Of a stretch of DNA of 64,000 nucleotides, positions 9,067 through 17,635 are shown in pieces. The stretch lies in assembly GCF_030160635.1 (NCBI RefSeq), contig NZ_BSOS01000007.1, positions 186,001 to 250,000 of the forward strand, read 5' to 3'. The stretch's first letter is position 1. Each line of letters starts with the position of its first letter. Origin of the DNA: Acidocella aquatica. Its GTDB lineage: Bacteria > Pseudomonadota > Alphaproteobacteria > Acetobacterales > Acetobacteraceae. Both the position numbers and the translations under genes were made by a program. The notes under the pieces were generated by a model. That model did not search any database and was not told the origin of the DNA. It saw nothing but the letters and a program-made list of their open reading frames with translations.

Positions 9067-9640
9067 ATTAAGGTTTCCTCGTTTAATTGTTGTTTTATAC
9101 ATACCCCGGCACGCCAGGGTGAACTCCAGCCTTGAGCGCGGTACGATTGCAAGACAAACCAGCCTGTTGGACTTCAGCTTGGCCAGAAACCGGACACGCA
9201 AGAAATTTTGTTGCCATCGCGCATTGCCGCCAGCCCACGTTCGCGCTCGATTAAAAATCCGGCGGCACGCTCAGGCTGACATCCACAATGAATGAATTTT
9301 CGCTCACCCAAATCCGAATGACGAATGAACGCTCTTAACCTCAACCTCCGCAACTGGTTAACGGCGGCTCTTACCGGCCCCCATATTGAAAAAAAAGTCC
9401 GGCCAAAACCCAGCCCATGGCCCGATCCGGACGCGCAGCCAGACAAAGCCAGCTAAGCATGAATCAATTATTAAAGCAATTAGATATAATTAGTAGCCAC
9501 CCAAAAAACTGTCAAGAGACCGTGTGCGGGGGGATAAAATCAGCCCCCCGATCCGGGCGGGCCGCTTTGGCCGCCCGGCGGCTCGTGGCATGAACGCTTC
9601 AATTCACCGCAAAGCCCGGCATGGCCTCTGAACGTGAAGG
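9067..9640. other. 574-bp non-coding region upstream of the polyol operon
   Basis: No convincing gene is visible; short open frames here lack ribosome sites and homology. The stretch 9459-9525 is markedly AT-rich compared with its surroundings. On the minus strand it holds a TTGACA (9515-9510) followed by TAATTATATC, a plausible but imperfect sigma-70 promoter that would give mtlE a leader of over 400 nt. A nearer weak TATGTA-like -10 lies around 9095-9105. Regulator sites for the ROK protein are expected here but I could not define one. Confidence 0.5.
9553..9578 (-). terminator. Possible terminator after the peroxiredoxin-amidotransferase operon
   Basis: CCGGGCGG (9553-9560) and CCGCCCGG (9571-9578) form an 8-bp GC stem about 60 bp beyond the yafJ stop. 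A second C/G-rich inverted stretch (GGGGGG...CCCCCC, minus strand) follows. There is no proper T-run, so termination is only inferred. Confidence 0.4.
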
Positions 9641-10456
9641 TTATGGCATATCAGGATCATAAATCCGCAGCCCCTCGCGGACGGCGATCAACTCCCCCTC
9701 CTGAAGGGGGTTCCATGCTTCATCCGTTAGCGGGACGCTGGCAAACAGCATCAACGCCTGCGGGGTGTCTCCGATTCCAATTCTGACACCGGAGGCTGGT
9801 GCCAGCTCATCGCTGGCGCCGCAGGTGCGGACCAGCCAGAATAAGCCCGGCGGGGTAATCATGCCATCCTGCTGTATGCGCCGATGCCCATGCGCGAACA
9901 GGGCATCGCCATCCGCGTAAATGAAGTTCGCTGGCCCAAGCTCACGAAACTCAGCCGCGAGACCTTGGATGACCGATCGTCTCGCGGCAACAGAGGGCAC
10001 CGCGCCGCCTGCCCAAAGCGGGGAGAGCGCTTCCAGCAAAATGCAGAAGGCTATTTCGGAATCGGTCTGCCCAATTGGCTGAAACCGCTTCCAGCGTCCG
10101 GCCATCCGCTGGCCGATCCCGGCAAGATTGCCATTGTGCGCGAAAACATGCGCCTGCCCGCCCAATTCGCGCATAAAGGGCTGGGTGTTGCTCAACGAGA
10201 TGCCACCCTGGGTCGCGCGCCTGATATGGGAGAGAACGAGGCTGCTGAGCTGTTTGCGTTGTTCGATGAATGATAGCCAGTCGCTCTGCCCCGCCGGCTC
10301 CGGCTCCTTGTATAGCCGGACATCACGGCCATCATAAAATGCCAGCCCCCAGCCATCGACGGTTCGCCCGCCAACACTGCCATGCCGGGCAAAAATATTC
10401 AGCGAAAAATTGACATTCGTTGATATTTTACTCGACAGCGCAAACAGCTCGCACAT
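9641..10456 (-). CDS. yafJ: Class II glutamine amidotransferase, YafJ-like
   Basis: A 271-residue N-terminal-nucleophile glutamine amidotransferase. The start MCELFAL exposes Cys2 after Met removal, as class II (GATase type 2) enzymes require. Further family features are DGWGLAFYDG, SHIRRATQGGISLSNTQPF and HVFAHNGNL, which bind glutamine and form the oxyanion site. No synthetase domain is fused, as in E. coli YafJ and YafJ/Egt-C-like stand-alone proteins whose physiological acceptor is unknown. It lies 21 bp after the peroxiredoxin gene on the same strand, so it is probably cotranscribed from the FNR-type promoter. The functional link to peroxide defence is unclear. Confidence 0.88.
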   Translation of the reverse strand: MCELFALSSKISTNVNFSLNIFARHGSVGGRTVDGWGLAFYDGRDVRLYKEPEPAGQSDWLSFIEQRKQLSSLVLSHIRRATQGGISLSNTQPFMRELGGQAHVFAHNGNLAGIGQRMAGRWKRFQPIGQTDSEIAFCILLEALSPLWAGGAVPSVAARRSVIQGLAAEFRELGPANFIYADGDALFAHGHRRIQQDGMITPPGLFWLVRTCGASDELAPASGVRIGIGDTPQALMLFASVPLTDEAWNPLQEGELIAVREGLRIYDPDMP

Positions 10457-10477
10457 CCAAAAATTTTCAGGAAAATT

Positions 10478-11146
10478 CTAGGAACCTGCAGGGGGGAGCG
10501 ATTTTTTCGAGAAATACCAGTCGGTGTAATCATACCCCTTGCTCTGGCGTTCTTCAGCGTCGGCCTGAGTCTGCGGCGGTGGCACGATAACCTTTTCCCC
10601 AGGCTTCCACGCCTCCGGCGTCGCGATGCCGTGCTTGTCGCTGGTTTGCAGGGCTTCGAGCAGGCGGAGAAATTCCTCTATGCTGCGCCCGTTGCTCATC
10701 GGGTAATAGACCATGGCCCGCAGCTTGCTCTCCGGATCGATGAAGAATGTGGCGCGGACCGCCGAGGTGTCGCTGGCGCCGGGCTGGATCATGCCATAGG
10801 CATGCGCCACTTTCATTGACAGATCTTCGATGATCGGGAACGGAACCTTCACGCCGAAATTATGTTCGATGCTGCGTGCCCAGGCGATATGGGCGAAATT
10901 GCTATCGATCGAGAGGCCGAGCAGGTCGCAGTTCAGCGCCTGGAACCTGGGATAATTCTTTGAAAATGCCACAAACTCCGTCGTGCAAACCGGCGTGAAG
11001 TCGGCCGGGTGAGAGAAGAGAACCAGCCACTTGCCCTTATAATCCGAAAGTTTCCGGACCCCGTGGGTCGTCTTGGTTTCAAATGCGGGCGCCGCCTCGT
11101 TTAGCCTTGGCATGGCGGGCGGTTGCGCGGATTGGGCATCGGTCAT
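10478..11146 (-). CDS. Peroxiredoxin, Prx6/1-Cys-like
   Basis: A peroxiredoxin of about 222 residues. The peroxidatic site PADFTPVCTTE places Cys54 in the standard P-x3-T-x2-C context, and the conserved Arg is in SAVRATFFIDP. The long C-terminal extension marks the Prx6 class. Archaeal-type relatives end DWYFC, whereas this one reads DWYFSKK, so the usual C-terminal cysteine is a serine. Only Cys54 and Cys73 are present. It should reduce hydroperoxides in the cytosol using an external thiol. I start at the ATG at 11146, 21 nt inside the longest frame, because GGGAGA sits 8 nt before it. A perfect FNR-type box lies upstream. Confidence 0.9.
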   Translation of the reverse strand: MTDAQSAQPPAMPRLNEAAPAFETKTTHGVRKLSDYKGKWLVLFSHPADFTPVCTTEFVAFSKNYPRFQALNCDLLGLSIDSNFAHIAWARSIEHNFGVKVPFPIIEDLSMKVAHAYGMIQPGASDTSAVRATFFIDPESKLRAMVYYPMSNGRSIEEFLRLLEALQTSDKHGIATPEAWKPGEKVIVPPPQTQADAEERQSKGYDYTDWYFSKKSLPPAGS

Positions 11147-11255
11147 GATTGTTTCTCCCAAATTCAAGTTTCAACCACGGATTCCGGCCTCCGGCCTGGC
11201 ATTCATTCCACAGCCTTCCCCGCCGGCAGATATCACGTAGCTGCCTCATGATGCG

Positions 11256-11297
11256 TTTATAGCCAGAAGCCGGGCAACCGGCATTGATTTGAATCAA
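11256..11297 (-). promoter_or_regulatory. FNR-type box and -10 element upstream of the peroxiredoxin gene
   Basis: TTGATTTGAATCAA at 11284-11297 matches the FNR/FixK/Anr consensus TTGATnnnnATCAA exactly. On the minus strand a -10-like TATAAA occupies 11261-11256. The box centre lies 29.5 bp before that hexamer, which puts it near -41.5, as in class II FNR-activated promoters. The box overlaps the stop codon of the upstream LacI-type gene. Confidence 0.7.
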
Positions 11298-12301
11298 GCT
11301 GTGGGCGCATCCGCCGGGCTGATCCGGCTGGTCGAGCCGCGAACCACGCAGCGCCCGCCCAGAACCACCTTGCGCGCCGGGGCGTCCGGGGTGTCCAGCC
11401 GTTCCAGCAGCAGTTTCATCGCGGTCCGGCCGATATCAGCCACCGGCTGCTCGATCACCGTCAGCCCCGGCCCGGCCAGCTCAGTCCAACTCTCATTATC
11501 AAACCCGGCAATCGCCATGTCCTGCGGAATCCTCTTGCCCGCCGCGCGCATGGCCCGCACCACGCCCATCAGCATCAGGCCGTTGCTGGCAATCACCGCT
11601 TCGGGCACCGTGCCTTGCGTGAACCAGCGGCGGGCCTCGGCTTCGGCGGCCTCGATGCTGGGGGCGATGAAACGCGCCGCCGGGGCGAGACCGGCCAGCC
11701 GCATCGCCGCCACGTAGCCATCGTGCCGCTCAACGCCGGTGGTACTGGCATTGCCAAACAGCCCGGTGATGCGGTGATAGCCCTGCGCCACCAGATGCTC
11801 CACCAGCATGCCGGCGGCGGCGAAATTATCGAGCACCACCGCATCCTGCCCGCTGGCGCGCCCGGCACGGTCGATCAGAACTATGGGAAAATTATAGGTT
11901 CCGCGCGCCAATTTATCGACCGAGGCGCGGGTGGGGGCAAAAATCACGCCGGTGACGCGCTCTTCCTCCATCAGTTGCAGATACATCGCCTCTTTCTGCG
12001 GATTTTCATCGGTATTGCAAAGGATCACACGCAACCCAGCTGTATAGGCAGCATCTTCAACCGCACGGGCAACAGCTGTGAAGAACGGGTTGGAAATATC
12101 GGCGACGATCAGCCCTATGGTCTGCGAATGGCGCGAGCGCAGCCGCCGCGCCGAGAGGTTCGGCCTGTATCCGGTCGCCTTCACCGCCGCTTCCACCTGC
12201 CCGCGCAACTCCGCGCTGACCGGCCCGCCGCCGAGCGCCCGCGAGACCGTGGCGGGGGACACACCCGCCGCGCGCGCTACATCTTTAATGCTGACTGTCA
12301 T
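11294..12301 (-). CDS. fruR: LacI-family regulator, FruR/Cra-like, of the fructose operon
   Basis: A 335-residue LacI/GalR repressor. The N-terminal helix-turn-helix and hinge read VSIKDVARAAGVSPATVSRAL (residues 3-23), with the minor-groove hinge helix at LSARRLRSRHSQTIG. A periplasmic-binding-like effector domain (about 60-330) follows. It is divergent from the fru PTS operon. Two related pseudo-palindromes with a central CG lie in the shared intergenic region, as expected for a local regulator repressing both genes. The effector is probably a phosphorylated fructose derivative, by analogy with FruR. Gene name is inferred from context. Confidence 0.85.
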   Translation of the reverse strand: MTVSIKDVARAAGVSPATVSRALGGGPVSAELRGQVEAAVKATGYRPNLSARRLRSRHSQTIGLIVADISNPFFTAVARAVEDAAYTAGLRVILCNTDENPQKEAMYLQLMEEERVTGVIFAPTRASVDKLARGTYNFPIVLIDRAGRASGQDAVVLDNFAAAGMLVEHLVAQGYHRITGLFGNASTTGVERHDGYVAAMRLAGLAPAARFIAPSIEAAEAEARRWFTQGTVPEAVIASNGLMLMGVVRAMRAAGKRIPQDMAIAGFDNESWTELAGPGLTVIEQPVADIGRTAMKLLLERLDTPDAPARKVVLGGRCVVRGSTSRISPADAPTA

Positions 12302-12320
12302 GGTTCCTAATGCTTTTCAC

Positions 12321-12334
12321 AGAAATCGTTCTCA
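12321..12334. promoter_or_regulatory. Candidate FruR operator O2, near the regulator gene
   Basis: AGAAATCGTTCTCA is a pseudo-palindrome around a central CG. It resembles TGAAATCGTTTTCA 110 bp away. It lies 20 bp upstream of the regulator start, suitable for autoregulation. Confidence 0.55.
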
Positions 12335-12416
12335 CAAACATCAGCATAATAACCTATTATAATGCAAGCAATTCGCATGAAGACGCTAAAAAATCTCAAA
12401 ATAGGCAGCATAGTGC

Positions 12417-12444
12417 TTGACAAGCACCTATGAAATCGTTTTCA
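12417..12444 (+). promoter_or_regulatory. fruB promoter -35 and overlapping FruR operator O1
   Basis: TTGACA (12417-12422) could be the -35 box of the fru operon. TGAAATCGTTTTCA (12431-12444), symmetric at 12 of 14 positions with a central CG, covers the spacer and expected -10, a normal repressor position. The fruB ATG follows 30 bp later. Confidence 0.6.
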
Positions 12445-12473
12445 GTGTCAACAAGGTTACGGGGAAAACATCC

Positions 12474-14981
12474 ATGTCATCAAATCTGCCAAATGCCCTT
12501 CTGGGGCGCGAACTCGTCCGTCTTAACGCCGCACCGGCGAACAAGGAGGCCGCCATCACGGAGGCCTGCCAGCTTCTGGTTGCCGCAGGTTGCGTGGCGC
12601 CGGATTTCGCCGCCAGCATGCTGCGGCGCGAGGCGGTGGCGAACACCTACCTCGGCCATGGCGTCGCCATCCCGCACGGGCTGGTCGAGGACAAGGATAT
12701 GGTCCGCCGCGACGGCATCGCCATTTTGCAGGTGCCGGGCGGGATTGAGTGGAACCCTGGGCAGACCGCGCAGCTTATCGTCGCCATCGCGGCGCGCGGG
12801 GATACCCACATCGCCATCCTGCGCCGCCTCACCCGGCTGATCCAGGACGAAGCACGGCTGGCGGCGCTCTGCACCACGCGCGACGCGGGCGAAATCGTCC
12901 ACGCCCTGACGCAGGACACGCCGATGGTTGCCGCCGCGCCGGTCGCGGATATGGACCAGAAATTTGACTGGGTGGTGGATTACCCCACCGGGCTGCACGC
13001 CCGCCCCGCCGCCGCCTGGGTGGATACGGTGCGTGCCACCGGCCTGCGCGTGCAGGTGCGCCACGGCAACGAGGCCGCCGATGCGCGCAACCTGGTCGCT
13101 CTGCTGCAGCTGGGCCTGCGCGCGGGCGATACGGTGACAATCTCCGCCGAGGGCGAGGACGCCGCCGCCGGGCTGGCCCGGTTGCGCGCGCGCATCACCG
13201 GCCTCACCGCGCAGGAGGTGGCGGATGCCGCCAAAGCCGCCGCCCGCGCCGCCGCCCCGGTGCATGGATGGACGCCACCAGGCCAGCCCCACATCATTGC
13301 CGGCCTTGCCGCCAGCCCCGGCATCGCCATCGGCCCGCTGCATGTGCTGGCGGCCGCCGAGGTCGTCATCCCCGACGAGCCCGTCTCCCTCACCGAGGGC
13401 GGCAACGCCCTGCACGAGGCGCTGACCGCGACCCGCCAGCAGATGACCGCGCTGGTGGACGACACCACGCGCCGCCTCGGCGCCTCTGACGCCGCCATCT
13501 TCAAGGCGCAGGCCGAATTGTTGAACGACAGCGACCTTATCACCCTCACCTGCCAGCTCATGGTTGAGGGCCATGGCGTGGCCTGGGCCTGGAACGAGGC
13601 GATCGAGCGCATGGCCGCCAGCCTCTCCGCCCTGGGCAACCCTGTTCTGGCCGGGCGGGCCGCGGATATGCGCGATGTCGGCCGGCGCGTGCTCACCTGG
13701 CTGGCGCCTTCGGTCACCTTCGGCTCGCTGCAGGACCTGCCCGAGCAGCCCTGCATCCTCGCCGCCGCCGATCTCTCGCCGTCCGACACCGCCGGGCTGG
13801 ATATGAGCCGAGTCATCGGCCTCGCCATGGCGCTGGGCGGCCCGACCTCGCACACCGCCATTCTGGCGCGCACGCTGGGCCTGCCCGCGATCGTGGCGGG
13901 CGGCAACGCCGTGCTGGAGGCAAAATCGGGCACCATGGCGATCCTCGATGGCCAGACCGGGCGGCTGTATCTCGACCCATCGGCCGATGACATCGCCTCA
14001 GCGCAAGCCTGGGCCGCCGAGCTTGCCGCCAAACAGGCGCTGGCAGCGCAAAAGCGCGGCGAGCCCGCCACCACCACCGATGGCCACCGCGTCGAGATCG
14101 GCGCCAACGTCAACCGGCCGGACCAAGTGCCCATGGCCATTGCCGAGGGCGGGGAGAGCGTGGGGCTGATGCGCACCGAGTTCCTGTTTCTGGAAACCGG
14201 CGCCACCCCCACCGAGGAGGAGCAGTTCGCCACCTATCGCGGCATGATCGACGCGCTCGCGGGGCGCCCGCTCATCATCCGCGCGCTCGATATCGGCGGC
14301 GACAAGCAGGTTGCGCATCTGCACCTGCCGCATGAGGAAAACCCGTTCCTCGGCGTGCGCGGCGCGCGGCTGCTGCTGCGCCGGCCGGATTTGCTGCACC
14401 CGCAGCTGCGCGCCATCTACCGCGCCGCCGCTCAAGGGGGGGATGTCTCGATCATGTTCCCGATGGTCACCACGGTGGATGAAATCCTGCGTCTGCGGCA
14501 AATCTGCGAGGAAATCCGCACCACGTTGAACGCCCCCGTGCTGCCGCTGGGCATCATGATCGAGGTGCCTGCCGCCGCCATCCAGGCGGACAATCTGGCG
14601 CAGCATTGCGACTTCTTCTCCATCGGCACCAACGACCTGACACAGTACACGCTGGCGATCGACCGGCAGAACCCGGACCTGGCCGCCGAAGCTGACAGCC
14701 TGCACCCGGCCGTGCTGCGGCTGATCGCGCAGACAGTGGCCGGGGCGCGCAAGCATGGCCGCTGGGTCGGCGTGTGCGGCGGCATCGCGGGCGACCCGTT
14801 CGGCGCCGCGCTGCTCGCCGGGCTGGGGGTGAACGAACTCTCCATGACCCCGCGCGATATCGCGGCGGTGAAGGCCCGGCTGCGCGAGGCTGATTTCGCC
14901 GCGCTGCAGTCCCTGGCCGCCAACGCCCTTGCCGCCGCCACCGCCGCGCAGGTGCGCGCCCTGGATGGAGCCGGCGCATGA
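12474..14981 (+). CDS. fruB: PTS fructose EIIA-HPr-enzyme I fusion protein
   Basis: A multiphosphoryl-transfer protein of 835 residues. The EIIA-Fru domain covers about residues 5-150, with phospho-His68 in GHGVAIPHG. The HPr domain (about 162-250) has phospho-His175 in GLHARPAA. Enzyme I (about 272-830) has the active-site His460 in GGPTSHTAILAR and a PEP-binding barrel. One polypeptide thus carries phosphate from PEP to FruA. The HPr position equivalent to regulatory Ser46 reads Asn (DARNLVAL). The frame is open further upstream, but I start at 12474 because a GGGGAAA site precedes it and the longer version covers the operator. The stop overlaps the fruK start (ATGA). Confidence 0.95.
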   Translation: MSSNLPNALLGRELVRLNAAPANKEAAITEACQLLVAAGCVAPDFAASMLRREAVANTYLGHGVAIPHGLVEDKDMVRRDGIAILQVPGGIEWNPGQTAQLIVAIAARGDTHIAILRRLTRLIQDEARLAALCTTRDAGEIVHALTQDTPMVAAAPVADMDQKFDWVVDYPTGLHARPAAAWVDTVRATGLRVQVRHGNEAADARNLVALLQLGLRAGDTVTISAEGEDAAAGLARLRARITGLTAQEVADAAKAAARAAAPVHGWTPPGQPHIIAGLAASPGIAIGPLHVLAAAEVVIPDEPVSLTEGGNALHEALTATRQQMTALVDDTTRRLGASDAAIFKAQAELLNDSDLITLTCQLMVEGHGVAWAWNEAIERMAASLSALGNPVLAGRAADMRDVGRRVLTWLAPSVTFGSLQDLPEQPCILAAADLSPSDTAGLDMSRVIGLAMALGGPTSHTAILARTLGLPAIVAGGNAVLEAKSGTMAILDGQTGRLYLDPSADDIASAQAWAAELAAKQALAAQKRGEPATTTDGHRVEIGANVNRPDQVPMAIAEGGESVGLMRTEFLFLETGATPTEEEQFATYRGMIDALAGRPLIIRALDIGGDKQVAHLHLPHEENPFLGVRGARLLLRRPDLLHPQLRAIYRAAAQGGDVSIMFPMVTTVDEILRLRQICEEIRTTLNAPVLPLGIMIEVPAAAIQADNLAQHCDFFSIGTNDLTQYTLAIDRQNPDLAAEADSLHPAVLRLIAQTVAGARKHGRWVGVCGGIAGDPFGAALLAGLGVNELSMTPRDIAAVKARLREADFAALQSLAANALAAATAAQVRALDGAGA

Positions 14982-15928
14982 CCCGCGTCGTCACCCTCAC
15001 GCTCAACCCGGCCATCGATGAGACGGTGATGCTGGATCGCCTGCGCCCCGGCCATGTGCATCGCGCCAGCGGTGTTGCCTTCCATCCCGGCGGCAAGGGC
15101 GTGAATGTCGCGAGCTGCCTCGCCGATTGGGGGCAGCCCGTGATCGCCACCGGTATTCTCGGGCGCGGCAATGCCGGTACGTTCGAGGCGCTGTTCGCCG
15201 CCAAGCATATCACCGATGCCTTCCTGCGCGTGGCGGGCGAGACGCGCACCAACATCAAGCTCAGCCACGACGGCGAGACGACCGATATAAACCTGCCCGG
15301 CCTGAAGATTTCCTCCGAGGATAGCGCACGGATTTTTGAGCAGACGGTTGCGCTGGCGGATCTGGATACGCTGGTGGTGCTGGGCGGCAGCCTGCCCGAG
15401 GGCATCGCCGAGAATATCTACGCCGGTCTCACCATGGCCTTGCAGGAACGCGGGGCGCGCGTGCTGCTCGACACCAGCGGCCTGCCCCTCACCCGCGCGC
15501 TGCAGGCCACGCAACTGCCTTATTGCATCAAGCCGAACCGCGCGGAGCTGGAATTTTACGCAGGTTGCACCCTGAATTCCGACGAATCGCTGATCGAGGC
15601 CGCGCACCGGCTGATCGCCCGTGGCGTGACCCTCGTGGCCATCTCACTGGGGGCGGATGGCGCGTTGTTCGTCACCGCGCAAGCCGTGTTGCGCGCCGCC
15701 CTGCCCGCCTTGCGCGTGACCAGCACGGTCGGCGCCGGGGACGCCATGGTTGCGGGCATCATCGCCGCTTTATCTGAAAACGCCGGGCTGGAAGCCACCG
15801 CCCGCCTCGCCACCGCCTTCGCCACCGCCAAACTGCAACAGGCGGGCGCGAATCTACCCGCGCGCCAGATCGTTGAGACGCTCTGCGCGCAAGTACAAAT
15901 TACCAAACAGGGAGACGACAAACCATGA
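14978..15928 (+). CDS. fruK: 1-phosphofructokinase
   Basis: A 316-residue PfkB-family kinase beginning TRVVTLTLNPAIDETV, with GGKGVNVASCLADWG for substrate binding and GAGDAMVAG near the C-terminus holding the catalytic Asp. It phosphorylates fructose-1-phosphate, the PTS product, to fructose-1,6-bisphosphate in the cytosol. Its start overlaps the fruB stop and its stop overlaps the fruA start (both ATGA), so the three are translationally coupled. PfkB relatives include tagatose-6-phosphate kinase, but the fruB/fruA setting makes FruK the firm choice. Confidence 0.95.
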   Translation: MTRVVTLTLNPAIDETVMLDRLRPGHVHRASGVAFHPGGKGVNVASCLADWGQPVIATGILGRGNAGTFEALFAAKHITDAFLRVAGETRTNIKLSHDGETTDINLPGLKISSEDSARIFEQTVALADLDTLVVLGGSLPEGIAENIYAGLTMALQERGARVLLDTSGLPLTRALQATQLPYCIKPNRAELEFYAGCTLNSDESLIEAAHRLIARGVTLVAISLGADGALFVTAQAVLRAALPALRVTSTVGAGDAMVAGIIAALSENAGLEATARLATAFATAKLQQAGANLPARQIVETLCAQVQITKQGDDKP

Positions 15929-17604
15929 GTGAGATTATCGCGTCGGTTACCGCCGGCGATGTTACCGTAAACGGCGTTCTCGCCGCCGAGGCTTTGCGCA
16001 AGGCTGCAAAATCCTCCGGCAAGAGCATCGAGGTTGAGGTGCGCACCAATGAGGGCGTGCTGAACCCGCTCGGCGCCCAGCAGATTGCCGGCGCCAGGCT
16101 TGCCGTGCTGGTCGGCAACACCGACGCCGCCGACAGCCGTTTCGCAGGCATCAAAAGCATCCGCGCCACCATCGGCGAAGTGCTGGCCGACGCCGGCGCC
16201 GTGCTGAGCGGCAGCAAGCCCGTGAGCGTGCCGAAGAAGATCGTCGCCATCACCTCCTGCCCCACCGGCATCGCGCATACGTTCATGGCGGCCGAAGGCT
16301 TGCAGCAGGCCGCCGCCGCGATGGGCCATGAGATCCGCGTGGAGACGCAAGGCTCCGTCGGCTCGCAGACCCCGCTGACCGATGCCGAAATCGCCGCCGC
16401 CGATCTGGTGGTCATCGCCGCCGACAAGCAGGTGGACCTTGGCCGCTTCGCCGGCAAGCGCGTGTTCCAGAGCGGCACCAAGCCCGCGATCAACGATGGC
16501 CAGAACCTCATCACCAAGGCCTTCGCGGAAGCCGCCATGCAGGGCGGGGGCGCAAAAGCCGCCAGCGCGGCGCCGCAGAAAACCGGCGCCTACAAGCATC
16601 TGATGTCGGGCGTCTCGTTCATGATCCCCTTCGTCACCGCGGGCGGGCTGCTCATCGCGCTCGCCTTCGCCTTCGGCGGCATCTACGCAACCGACCCCTC
16701 GCACGCCAACACCTTCGCAGGCGCGCTGTTTGAGATCGGCGCCAAATCCGCCTTTACGCTGTTCGTGCCGATCCTGGGCGGGTTTATCGCCTATTCCATA
16801 GCCGACCGCCCCGGCCTGGCGCCGGGCATGATCGGCGGCCTGCTCTCCTCGCTGCTCGGCGCAGGGTTTCTGGGCGCCATCGCCGCCGGGTTCCTGGCCG
16901 GTTACAGCACGCTTTATCTCAACCGTTACATCAAGCTGCCGCGCAGCATGGAAGGCTTGAAGCCGGTGCTCATCCTGCCGCTGCTCGGCACGCTGATCAC
17001 CGGTCTGCTCATGGTCTATGTCATCGGCACGCCGATTGCTGAAATCCTTGCCTTCCTCACCAATTTCCTCAAATCCATGCAGGGTTCCTCGGCCATTATC
17101 CTCGGCCTGCTGCTCGGCGCGATGATGGCGTTCGACATGGGCGGCCCGGTGAACAAGGCCGCCTATACCTTCGCGGTCGGCCTGCTCTCCGCCCAGGTCT
17201 ACACGCCGATGGCCGCGGTGATGGCCGCTGGCATGACCCCGCCGCTGGCCATCGCGCTGGCGACCCGCCTGTTCCCTGCCCGCTTCTCCGAGGAAGAACG
17301 CGAAGCGGGGCTTTCCACCGGAGCGCTCGGCCTCTCCTTCATCACCGAAGGCGCCATCCCCTTCGCGGCGCGCGACCCCTTCCGCGTCATCCCCTGCACC
17401 GTCGCCGGGTCTGCCGTCGCCGGGGCCATTTCCATGGCATCAGGCGTGCAGCTGAAGGTTCCGCATGGCGGCATCTTCGTGCTGCCGATCCCCGATGCGG
17501 TCACGCATCTTGGTTTCTACGTCATCGCACTGGTGGCGGGAACCGCCGTCACCGCGCTGATGCTTGGCGTGGTGAAGAAAAACTTCGTCGAAAAAACCGT
17601 CTAA
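15925..17604 (+). CDS. fruA: PTS fructose transporter subunit EIIBC
   Basis: A 559-residue fructose permease. Residues 1-100 are an EIIB-like domain without a phosphorylatable Cys (EIIB'). Residues about 104-205 are the active EIIB with Cys112 in ITSCPTGIAHTFMAAE. Residues about 225-555 are the membrane-spanning EIIC, with GGPVNKAAYTFAVG and FITEGAIPFAARDP. It imports fructose across the inner membrane as fructose-1-phosphate. This B'-B-C layout matches E. coli FruA. Translation is coupled to fruK, and the porin gene follows 31 bp later. Confidence 0.95.
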   Translation: MSEIIASVTAGDVTVNGVLAAEALRKAAKSSGKSIEVEVRTNEGVLNPLGAQQIAGARLAVLVGNTDAADSRFAGIKSIRATIGEVLADAGAVLSGSKPVSVPKKIVAITSCPTGIAHTFMAAEGLQQAAAAMGHEIRVETQGSVGSQTPLTDAEIAAADLVVIAADKQVDLGRFAGKRVFQSGTKPAINDGQNLITKAFAEAAMQGGGAKAASAAPQKTGAYKHLMSGVSFMIPFVTAGGLLIALAFAFGGIYATDPSHANTFAGALFEIGAKSAFTLFVPILGGFIAYSIADRPGLAPGMIGGLLSSLLGAGFLGAIAAGFLAGYSTLYLNRYIKLPRSMEGLKPVLILPLLGTLITGLLMVYVIGTPIAEILAFLTNFLKSMQGSSAIILGLLLGAMMAFDMGGPVNKAAYTFAVGLLSAQVYTPMAAVMAAGMTPPLAIALATRLFPARFSEEEREAGLSTGALGLSFITEGAIPFAARDPFRVIPCTVAGSAVAGAISMASGVQLKVPHGGIFVLPIPDAVTHLGFYVIALVAGTAVTALMLGVVKKNFVEKTV

Positions 17605-17635
17605 CCCACGCATAAAGTCAACAGGATACAGGATA

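Noticed and set aside
9174..9446. 90-codon minus-strand frame upstream of mtlE
   Set aside because: TTG start, no ribosome site, no recognisable product; it lies in the operon leader and looks like chance coding.
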